A DNA stretch of 8,401 nt, taken from NCBI GenBank assembly GCA_964581295.1, contig CAZONX010000094.1:1-8401 (forward strand), in the 5' to 3' direction. Made by a program: the position numbers and the translations under genes. Numbering within the stretch: the stretch's first letter is position 1; each line of letters begins with the position of its first letter. The stretch is from JAHEEL01 sp964581295 (GTDB taxonomy: Bacteria > Actinomycetota > Acidimicrobiia > Spongiisociales > UBA5794). Shown in pieces: positions 1 through 5,317 of the stretch. A model generated the notes under the pieces. That model made no database searches. It was not told where the DNA came from and saw only the letters and a program-made list of their open reading frames with translations.

Positions 1-855
1 GGCGCGGGTAAACGCGAGAGCCATGACTCGTCCGCGTACTACGCCCGCCGCATGATGCAGGCGCCCGTTGAAGGTGTCGCCGGCGAAGTACGTGATGCGC
101 CGGCCAACGTTCTCGACCGGGTGTTCGTCCAGTCGTCAGAGTCGATGACCCAACTCCCCGACGATTGTGTCGCCCTCATGGTGACCTCACCGCCCTACAA
201 CGTCGGCAAGGACTACGACGACGACCTCGATCTCAACGAGTACCTCGACCTGCTCCGACGGGTCTTCACCGAGACATATCGGGTCATAGAACCCGGTGGG
301 CGCGTCGCGGTCAACGTCGCAAACCTGGGCCGCAAGCCGTACCTTCCGCTCAATCACCTCGTCGGGGTGCTCCTCACCGAGATCGGCTTCCTCCTGCGCG
401 GAGAGATCATCTGGCAGAAGGCGAAAGCCGCGGGTGGGTCGACGGCATGGGGTTCGTGGCAGTCTGCCAAGAACCCGACGCTGCGCGACGTTCACGAATA
501 TGTGCTCGTCGCGTCGAAGGAGTCGTTTCGTAGAGAACGGGCCGGTGAGGACACCATCTCGAAAGAGGAGTTCCTCGAGGGGACCATGTCACTCTGGGAT
601 ATCCTCCCCGAATCGGCGAGGCGTGTCGGGCATCCCGCCCCGTTCCCGGTCGAGCTGCCCCATCGATTGATCCAGCTCTACACCTTCGCCGGTGATCTCG
701 TTCTCGATCCCTTCCTCGGCTCCGGATCCACGGCGATCGCCGCGGCGCAAGCCGGGCGCCACTACGTGGGCTACGAAACCGACCCCGAATACGCCGCGCT
801 CGCCGAGAAACGGATCGCATCGGCCAGGGCCGGGCACCGGGCAGCACCGGCATGA
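1..855 (+). CDS. Beta-class site-specific DNA methyltransferase, probably N4-cytosine type; 5' end likely outside window
   Basis: S-adenosylmethionine-dependent DNA methyltransferase acting on an exocyclic amino group of DNA. Numbering from the first visible ATG (base 52), the catalytic motif IV TSPPYN is at residues 45-50 and the SAM-binding motif I DPFLGSGST at 219-227. Catalytic-before-SAM order is the beta-class arrangement. GHPAPFP at 193-199 is the usual family segment before motif I. SPPY rather than DPPY favours N4-cytosine over N6-adenine, but the motif alone does not prove it. The frame is open to base 1, and its translation before base 52 (GKRESHDSSAYYARR) resembles a conserved N-terminal stretch I associate with this family, so the true start is probably upstream; 52 or 55 are alternatives. 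No restriction endonuclease is visible. The stop overlaps the next start as ATGA, implying translational coupling. Confidence 0.9.
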   Translation, partial: GAGKRESHDSSAYYARRMMQAPVEGVAGEVRDAPANVLDRVFVQSSESMTQLPDDCVALMVTSPPYNVGKDYDDDLDLNEYLDLLRRVFTETYRVIEPGGRVAVNVANLGRKPYLPLNHLVGVLLTEIGFLLRGEIIWQKAKAAGGSTAWGSWQSAKNPTLRDVHEYVLVASKESFRRERAGEDTISKEEFLEGTMSLWDILPESARRVGHPAPFPVELPHRLIQLYTFAGDLVLDPFLGSGSTAIAAAQAGRHYVGYETDPEYAALAEKRIASARAGHRAAPA

Positions 856-1511
856 CGACCGTGCCGGGCGATCGGGACACGCCGATGGAGCGTGCCGTGC
901 TCGCAACGGTGCCGTTCCTCGCCGTCGGACTCGTCGCTTCGCTGCCCCTGCTGTTGATCGGCTGGTCCCCTCCGCCGTTCGCGATCGTCCTCGTGCACTT
1001 GACGCTTCTGGTCCTGCTCGGTCTGGCGGCTGTCCTGAGGCTCGCGCCACTGGCAGGAGCGAACTGGTTCATGGGTCGGTCGTGGACGCCGTTCTGGCGG
1101 TCGATGTCCTCGGGCGTTTCCGTCGTATTTCTCGTGACCGGGATGATCGGACTCGTCGCACTCGCGTCATCGGCAGCGCTGCGATACCCGCCGTCCCTGC
1201 AGTTTCTCCAGTTGCTCTCCGGCCTCGACATCGCCTGGTCGGTTGGCGCTCTCGTTGTCGGCGTCTACCGCGCGTGGCGTATGCCGGCCGCCGTGGTCGC
1301 CGGCACGATGCTCTCCATCGTCTGTATCTGGTCGATCTGGTGGTATCTCGACGGCGTCGGGTTCGGTCCGGGCGGCGAGTGGATCGTCGACGCATCGACG
1401 CTTCTGCAACGCGTGCTGCCATTCGACGTTGCCGCCGCCGTGATGGCGATCGCTGCGCTCGTCTACGGCTCGTATCGTCAGGCGATCGAGCAGGCAAGAC
1501 CCCAGTCGTAG
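852..1511 (+). CDS. Six-helix integral membrane protein of unknown function
   Basis: I do not recognise a family for this 219-residue protein. Hydrophobic stretches suited to membrane helices lie at about residues 14-37, 42-64, 86-108, 123-140, 146-166 and 187-207, with a short polar N-terminus and a short charged C-terminal tail. There is no signal peptide separate from helix 1 and no obvious enzymatic motif. An aromatic cluster (WSIWWY, 160-165) ends helix 5. The start ATG overlaps the methyltransferase TGA (ATGA at 852-855), there is no convincing independent ribosome-binding site, and the gene is probably translated by coupling in one operon. Its last 34 bp overlap the 3' end of the convergent DUF547 gene. 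A link to DNA modification is suggested only by the operon. Confidence 0.8.
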   Translation: MTTVPGDRDTPMERAVLATVPFLAVGLVASLPLLLIGWSPPPFAIVLVHLTLLVLLGLAAVLRLAPLAGANWFMGRSWTPFWRSMSSGVSVVFLVTGMIGLVALASSAALRYPPSLQFLQLLSGLDIAWSVGALVVGVYRAWRMPAAVVAGTMLSIVCIWSIWWYLDGVGFGPGGEWIVDASTLLQRVLPFDVAAAVMAIAALVYGSYRQAIEQARPQS

Positions 1512-2254
1512 GCCGCGTACTCGACACCGGGCCGCGACGCGAGTACCCAGGCGGCATCATCGTCCGAGAGCCATCGTGAGAGCGATCTGACGAGGTCGCG
1601 ACGGGGTGCGGGGAGCCAAGTCGGCATGCTTGCGGGCCGCACGAAGTCGCCGCCGTACCAGAGGAAGACGCGAGAGAGCCGGAGGATCCCGGCCCCGCGA
1701 TCAACGGCAGCACCGCCGCCTGCCAGGAACGATCGCATCTGGTCATCGAGTTGCGAATCGAGGGGCTCCTCGAACGGTTCGTAGCGCAGGGTCGGACAGG
1801 AGACGGAGCCGCACACGAGTGCGGCGTGAATCCTCGGATCTGCGAACCGCCGGATCTTCCCGTGCTCGATGTCGTTGAGCGACAGCGACACACCGGCGAT
1901 CGTCGCCCAGGTCGAATCGAATGCGCCCGGGATTCGGAGCACCGTGGTTTCGCCGCTCAACGACGCATCGGCGGCGAGCGACAGCGCCCCGGCGTTGTAG
2001 AGGTTGAGCCAGAAAGCGAGCGAGCCGTCGGCCGTCAGGCCGTCGGGATCGACCATTTCCATGCGATCTCGGAAGGCAGCCAGGGTGGGCTGCTGGGAAG
2101 GCAGAGCGGAGATGCCGCCGGAGCGCAGGGAGCGAAGCACGTCGGCGAGGTCGGCGTAGTCGAGGGATGCGGAGCCGGTCGGTCGCGGCCGGTTGACTCG
2201 ACGCGCTCGTGCGATCGACCACGCGACGCGAAGAGGATTGGGTTCATTGGACAT
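1478..2254 (-). CDS. DUF547 domain protein
   Basis: This 258-residue protein carries the DUF547 (PF04784) signatures in order: FWLNLYNA at 81-88, SLNDIEHGKIR at 125-135, DPRIHAALVCGSVSCPTLR at 139-157, RLSRVFLWYGGDF at 192-204 and a C-terminal YAAYDWGL at 246-253. The family has no established biochemical role that I can state. The His in IEHG (130) and the Cys pair in VCGSVSC (148, 153) look like the residues most likely to be functional. No signal peptide or membrane helix is apparent, so it is probably cytoplasmic. The ATG at 2254 has a good ribosome-binding site (GGAGAG, 8 nt upstream). It lies 72 bp downstream of nhaA on the same strand, and no terminator hairpin is seen between them, so cotranscription is possible. 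Its 3' end overlaps the convergent membrane-protein gene by 34 bp. Confidence 0.88.
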   Translation of the reverse strand: MSNEPNPLRVAWSIARARRVNRPRPTGSASLDYADLADVLRSLRSGGISALPSQQPTLAAFRDRMEMVDPDGLTADGSLAFWLNLYNAGALSLAADASLSGETTVLRIPGAFDSTWATIAGVSLSLNDIEHGKIRRFADPRIHAALVCGSVSCPTLRYEPFEEPLDSQLDDQMRSFLAGGGAAVDRGAGILRLSRVFLWYGGDFVRPASMPTWLPAPRRDLVRSLSRWLSDDDAAWVLASRPGVEYAAYDWGLACSIA

Positions 2255-2260
2255 CGGGGT

Positions 2261-2266
2261 CTCTCC
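2261..2266 (-). promoter_or_regulatory. Ribosome-binding site of the DUF547 gene
   Basis: On the minus strand GGAGAG lies 6 to 8 nt before the ATG at 2254. It is the clearest Shine-Dalgarno sequence in the window and fixes this start. The strand-leading genes nhaA, the acylase and bpa lack one. Confidence 0.55.
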
Positions 2267-2326
2267 AAGGGTTCTTCACCCGGCTCAACCAGACGGCGGC
2301 GCAGCGTGTTCCCAGGGGCGTAAGCC

Positions 2327-3706
2327 TCAGTCCGACGCGGACTTCGCCCGGTAGAGCCTTAGGAACACGAAACCGGTGACGCCGGCGATGATCGAGCCGA
2401 TGAAGATGCCGATCTTCGCCTCGTCGGTGAACACCCCAGCATCGGCGCTCGAACGGAACGCGAGTTCCGAGATGAACAGCGACACCGTGAACCCGATACC
2501 GGCGATGAACCCGAGACCGATGATGTGGCCGAAGGTGGTGTGCCGCGGGAGCTGTCCGAGCTTGAGCTTCAGAGCGAGCCAAGCTGCGAGCCCGATCCCG
2601 ACCGGCTTACCGATCGCCAGACCGACCGAGACGCCGAGGGCGACCGGGCTGAGCACGGCTGCGACGACGTCGACGCCGACGAACCGAACTCCGGCGTTCG
2701 CAAGAGCGAAGAGCGGCACGATCAGGAACGATGACCACGGGTGCAGGGCATGTTCCCACCGCTCGAGCGGAGAGACCGACTCGCGCGAGATCGCTGCGAG
2801 CGCCATCGCGTCCTGATCGAGCCGTGCATGCGCTTGGGGCGAGGCCTTGTCGCGATCGAACCGGTCGAGGATCCATCCCGCCTTCCTGCGGAAGTCCGAG
2901 TCGCTGTAGTACGCCCTGGCTGGGACGAGCAGACCCAGGATGACACCGGCGATCGTGGCATGCACTCCGGATTCGAGGAACGCGAACCACGCGAGCAACG
3001 CGAGGGGCAGGTAGATGATCCCCGCCCGGATTCCGGCCTGGCGAGCGACCGTGATGACCAGAAGCGTGGCGACGGCGACGCCCATCCAGATAAACGACAG
3101 GTCCTCCGTGTAGAAGATGGCAATCACGACGATGGCGCCGATGTCGTCCACGATCGCGAGGGCGAGGAGGAACAGCTTCGCGCCGATGGGGACCCGGCTT
3201 CCGAGCAGTGCGATCACGCCCACCGAGAAAGCGATGTCGGTTGCCATCGGGATTCCCCATCCGGACAGGGCGTCTGCCGGTCCGCTGGTTATGACGAAGG
3301 CCACGTAGATCAGCGCAGGAACGACCATCCCGCCGAGTGCTGCAATCGCGGGCAGCGACGCCTTCTTCACCGTGTTGAGCTCGCCGATGACCAGCTCTCG
3401 CTTGATCTCGAGACCGACCACGAAGAAGAAGACCGCCATCAGGCCGTCGTTGACGAAGTGCTTCAGCGACTCACTGAAGTGGAACGCGCCGATCTCGATC
3501 GTGATGTGCGTTTCCCAGAATTCGAAGTACGAGGCACCCCAGGCCGAATTGGCCCAGATGAGCGCGGCGATCGTGGCGATGAGCAGCATGGCCGCGCCCG
3601 ACGCCTCGGTGTCCATGAATCCGATCGCGGGCCGCACGAAGCGCCGTTGGAGCGGGCCATCGTTGTGCATCCACGTTCGATGAAGTGGTTCTGTTTCCTC
3701 TTCCAT
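2327..3706 (-). CDS. nhaA: NhaA-family Na+/H+ antiporter
   Basis: Inner-membrane antiporter that exports Na+ (or Li+) in exchange for protons. The 459-residue product keeps the NhaA functional residues (E. coli numbers from memory): the Asp pair in AIVDDIGA at 187-188 (163/164), Asp157 in ATDIAF (133), Lys367 in GKPVG (300), Glu100/Glu104 in VGLEIKRE (78/82) and His250 in SGVHAT (225). The pH-sensing segment is also kept as RWEHALHPW, with Arg316, Glu318, His319 and His322. It is about 70 residues longer than E. coli NhaA, through an N-terminal extension of about 20 residues and an insert of about 41 residues, roughly residues 265-310, just before the pH-sensor segment; related long forms are common in actinobacteria. 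The start at 3706 is preferred because PLHRTW near the N-terminus resembles other actinobacterial NhaA proteins. It has no Shine-Dalgarno but a TAGCCT box 10 nt upstream, suggesting a leaderless mRNA. It is divergent from a cation exchanger. Confidence 0.96.
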   Translation of the reverse strand: MEEETEPLHRTWMHNDGPLQRRFVRPAIGFMDTEASGAAMLLIATIAALIWANSAWGASYFEFWETHITIEIGAFHFSESLKHFVNDGLMAVFFFVVGLEIKRELVIGELNTVKKASLPAIAALGGMVVPALIYVAFVITSGPADALSGWGIPMATDIAFSVGVIALLGSRVPIGAKLFLLALAIVDDIGAIVVIAIFYTEDLSFIWMGVAVATLLVITVARQAGIRAGIIYLPLALLAWFAFLESGVHATIAGVILGLLVPARAYYSDSDFRRKAGWILDRFDRDKASPQAHARLDQDAMALAAISRESVSPLERWEHALHPWSSFLIVPLFALANAGVRFVGVDVVAAVLSPVALGVSVGLAIGKPVGIGLAAWLALKLKLGQLPRHTTFGHIIGLGFIAGIGFTVSLFISELAFRSSADAGVFTDEAKIGIFIGSIIAGVTGFVFLRLYRAKSASD

Positions 3707-3716
3707 GCGCCAATGG

Positions 3717-3722
3717 AGGCTA
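3717..3722 (-). promoter_or_regulatory. Putative -10 box of nhaA (TAGCCT)
   Basis: On the minus strand TAGCCT matches the actinobacterial TANNNT pattern and ends 10 nt before the nhaA ATG. Transcription would then begin within a few bases of the start codon, which fits the missing ribosome-binding site. No good -35 hexamer is visible. The same hexamer occurs at nearly the same place before the acylase gene. Confidence 0.35.
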
Positions 3723-3758
3723 GTGCTTCCCGGCTACCTGCCCTCCGCCGCGGCGCGG

Positions 3759-3764
3759 TACCAT
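3759..3764 (+). promoter_or_regulatory. Putative -10 box of the cation exchanger gene (TACCAT)
   Basis: TACCAT fits TANNNT and would place the transcription start near 3771, giving an 18-nt leader that contains the purine-rich GGGAAGGG (3777-3784) before the TTG start at 3789. No convincing -35 is seen. A 10-bp palindrome (3746-3755, CGCCGCGGCG) lies between this box and the nhaA box; in GC-rich DNA it may be chance. TACCAT recurs just before bpa. Confidence 0.3.
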
Positions 3765-3788
3765 CCACTGGCTCTCGGGAAGGGTCTG

Positions 3789-4757
3789 TTGCTCCTCGAC
3801 GTCATCCGAATCATCATCGGCCTGGTCGCCCTGATCTACGCCGCCGACCGTCTCGTGAAGTCAGCGGTCCGCATTTCGCGCGCCTTCGGCGTCTCGGTGA
3901 TTCTCATCGGCGCCGTCATCGTCGGATTCGGGACGTCGGTTCCTGAATTCGTGGTGTCGGCGATCGCTGCGCTCGAGGGCAAGCTCGACCTGGCAGTCGC
4001 CAACGTCGTGAGTTCGAACACCGCCAACCTGACCCTCGTGCTCGGGTCGGCGGCCCTGATCGCACCCGTCATTGCGAGACGGCGGGTCATCAAACGCGAG
4101 GGCGCGTTGATGTTCGCGGCTGTCGCGATCCTTGCGGCCGTCCTTGGGAACGGCTGGCTCAGCGCGTGGGAGGGGTTCGTTCTGCTGGGGCTGCTCGTCG
4201 TAGCGATCCTGCTCATGATCCGCTGGTCGAACGAAGATCCCGACGCCGTCGCTGCGCAGATCGACGACTCAGTCGATCTCGACGCCGACGTGCCGAGGGA
4301 CCGGCACGCGTGGCGGCGCGAAGTCGGAAAGGAGATCCTGATCGGCGCCGCGGCACTCGTGGTCACCGTGATCGCCGCCGACTTCCTGCTCGACGGTGTT
4401 GTGGGCATCGGGGAATCCTTCGGACTCTCTGCTGTCGTCCTCGGGCTCATCACCGGGGTTGGCACCAGCTTGCCGGAACTCGCTGCCGGCATCTCAGCCG
4501 CCCGCCGCCACGAACCCGAACTCGTCCTCGGCAACATCCTCGGTTCGAACGTGTTCAACTCGCTCGGCGTCGTCGGTCTCGCCGCAGTCCTCGGTCCGGG
4601 GGCCCTCACCGAGATCACGTTGGTGCCGATCGCGATCATGGTTGCCGCCGCCGCAATCGCCGGAATCTTCTCGTTCACCGGCCAACGAATAGACCGAACC
4701 GAAGGCGCAGTGCTACTCGCGGGGTTTGTCGCGTATACGGTGTTTGCGTTTGTTTGA
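3789..4757 (+). CDS. CaCA-family Ca2+/Na+ (or cation/H+) exchanger, YrbG-like
   Basis: Inner-membrane exchanger of the Ca2+/cation antiporter superfamily, expected to move Ca2+ against Na+ or H+. It has the two inverted alpha repeats. Alpha-1 has GFGTSVPEF with its ion-binding Glu at residue 53, followed by ANVVSSNTANL. Alpha-2 has GVGTSLPEL with Glu at 230, followed by GNILGSNVFN. A charged, acidic cytoplasmic loop (about 147-180) separates the halves. About ten hydrophobic segments are present in 322 residues, the usual family size. I chose the TTG at 3789 because the family typically begins right at the LLLDVIRIIIGL helix, GGGAAGGG precedes it by 4 nt, and starting at the ATG at 3705 would overlap the divergent nhaA start and add a non-family tail. 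GTG at 3723 is another alternative. Its stop is 3 bp before the left heptamer array. Confidence 0.88.
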   Translation: MLLDVIRIIIGLVALIYAADRLVKSAVRISRAFGVSVILIGAVIVGFGTSVPEFVVSAIAALEGKLDLAVANVVSSNTANLTLVLGSAALIAPVIARRRVIKREGALMFAAVAILAAVLGNGWLSAWEGFVLLGLLVVAILLMIRWSNEDPDAVAAQIDDSVDLDADVPRDRHAWRREVGKEILIGAAALVVTVIAADFLLDGVVGIGESFGLSAVVLGLITGVGTSLPELAAGISAARRHEPELVLGNILGSNVFNSLGVVGLAAVLGPGALTEITLVPIAIMVAAAAIAGIFSFTGQRIDRTEGAVLLAGFVAYTVFAFV

Positions 4758-4760
4758 TCA

Positions 4761-4802
4761 GTAGCGAGTAGCGAGTAGCGAGTAGCAAGTAGGAAATAGC
4801 AG
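4761..4802 (+). repeat. Left heptanucleotide tandem array (GTAGCGA/GTAGCAA)
   Basis: Six consecutive heptamers: GTAGCGA three times, GTAGCAA once, then the degenerate GTAGGAA and ATAGCAG. It starts 3 bp after the exchanger stop codon. Sequence decay increases toward the inside of the cassette. Reading rightward, TAG falls in all three frames within the first three copies. Confidence 0.9.
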
Positions 4803-4826
4803 GACCGGACCGGCGCAGGGGCTTTC

Positions 4827-4845
4827 GTCGATCGGATCCATCGAC
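4827..4845. other. Short inverted repeat upstream of the four-helix-bundle gene
   Basis: GTCGAT and ATCGAC form 6-bp arms around a 7-nt loop (CGGATCC) in the 73-bp stretch between the left array and the gene. It could be a weak hairpin at the end of the exchanger transcript or a control element of the cassette. There is no following T-run, and a short palindrome of this size can arise by chance. Confidence 0.25.
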
Positions 4846-4875
4846 TCCCCAGCTTGCCTCTGATACGTCGGGTGT

Positions 4876-5223
4876 GTGCACGACTTCAAGAGGCTCGCGG
4901 TATGGCAGCGGGCCCACGCACTCGCTCATGAACTCATCGTCGCTGTCGGTCGATTCAGGGGCTCTGCGCGATACGCCCTTGGTTGTCAGATCTCGAGAGC
5001 AGCGATATCCATCCCATCCAACATCGCCGAAGGCGCCGGGAGAGGCTCAACGAAGGACTTCCAGCGTTTCCTGACGATTGCTCTTGGTTCATCGTATGAA
5101 CTTGAAACGCAAGTCATGTTGGCTCGGGATCTCGGTCTCATCGCTGCGTCGACTGCAGCGGAGCATGTCGACGAAGTGCGCCAGATCCAACGCATGGTCC
5201 ACGGACTTCGAGCAAGCCTCTAG
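4876..5223 (+). CDS. Four-helix-bundle protein, 23S rRNA intervening-sequence (S23) family
   Basis: Small helical protein of 115 residues, the usual size of the TIGR02436/S23-like family. It begins with the family opening DFKRLAVWQRAHALAHE (3-19). The central signature follows, QISRAAISIPSNIAEGAGRG (38-57), then FQRFLTIALGSSYELETQ (62-79). The fold is a four-helix bundle related to IVS-encoded proteins of 23S rRNA and to Avd of diversity-generating retroelements; a role in binding nucleic acid is suspected for the family but not settled. The start is GTG at 4876, because the family N-terminus begins there; no clear ribosome-binding site is seen. By hand count GC is about 59% over 4861-5160 and 48% over 5041-5100, against about 65% in a sampled stretch of the exchanger, which hints at foreign origin. 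Heptamer arrays flank it on both sides. Confidence 0.9.
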   Translation: MHDFKRLAVWQRAHALAHELIVAVGRFRGSARYALGCQISRAAISIPSNIAEGAGRGSTKDFQRFLTIALGSSYELETQVMLARDLGLIAASTAAEHVDEVRQIQRMVHGLRASL

Positions 5224-5227
5224 GCAA

Positions 5228-5257
5228 GAAGCACAGACTGCTCCCGAGACCTGCTTC
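5228..5257. other. Weak inverted repeat after the four-helix-bundle gene
   Basis: GAAGCA (5228-5233) and TGCTTC (5252-5257) could form a 6-bp stem with an 18-nt loop between the gene stop and the right array. It has no T-run, so it is at most a weak terminator or an inner extension of the cassette stem. Confidence 0.2.
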
Positions 5258-5261
5258 GGTC

Positions 5262-5317
5262 TTGCTACTTGCTACTTGCTACTTGCTACTTGCTACTTGC
5301 TACTTGCTACTTGCTCG
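5262..5317 (-). repeat. Right heptanucleotide tandem array (TTGCTAC, inverted relative to the left array)
   Basis: Seven perfect TTGCTAC copies (5262-5310) and one degenerate TTGCTCG (5311-5317). TTGCTAC is the exact reverse complement of GTAGCAA in the left array. The identical copies point to recent expansion. On the minus strand each copy contains TAG, in all three frames over the array; the outermost one (5307-5309) is the stop of the acylase gene. Confidence 0.93.

Larger units (their letters stand above)
4761..5317 (+). mobile_element. Putative IVS-like cassette: four-helix-bundle gene flanked by inverted heptamer arrays
   Basis: The 557-bp unit consists of a left array of GTAGCGA/GTAGCAA heptamers, a 73-bp leader, the four-helix-bundle gene, a 38-bp tail and a right array of TTGCTAC heptamers, which is the reverse complement of the left unit. 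It sits between two unrelated convergent genes and begins and ends within a few bases of their stops, which suggests insertion. Related four-helix-bundle proteins are encoded by intervening sequences of 23S rRNA genes, where complementary ends form a stem; here no rRNA flanks the cassette. No transposase, reverse transcriptase or target-site duplication is seen, so mobility is an inference. Confidence 0.5.

Noticed and set aside
407..1231. 274-residue minus-strand frame across the methyltransferase and membrane-protein genes
   Set aside because: Arg/Ser/Pro-rich low-complexity product, antisense to two better-supported genes.
2255..2326. Terminator between nhaA and the DUF547 gene
   Set aside because: Only a 3-bp stem (GGC/GCC) is present after the nhaA stop and there is no T-run.
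3705..3788. ATG at 3705 as the start of the exchanger
   Set aside because: It would overlap the nhaA start on the other strand, lacks a ribosome-binding site and adds 28 residues unlike the family; TTG at 3789 fits better.
2741..3946. 401-residue plus-strand frame beneath nhaA
   Set aside because: It is highly charged with no hydrophobic core and lies fully antisense to a clearly conserved antiporter, so it is a high-GC shadow.
4675..4929. Minus-strand small frame containing LLLATRYSLL
   Set aside because: This is the translation of the heptamer array read outward, not a conserved protein.
4761..5317. CRISPR array
   Set aside because: Units are 7 bp and directly adjacent, with no spacers.
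4761..5317. Diversity-generating retroelement, because Avd shares the four-helix-bundle fold
   Set aside because: No reverse transcriptase, template repeat or variable repeat is visible in the window.
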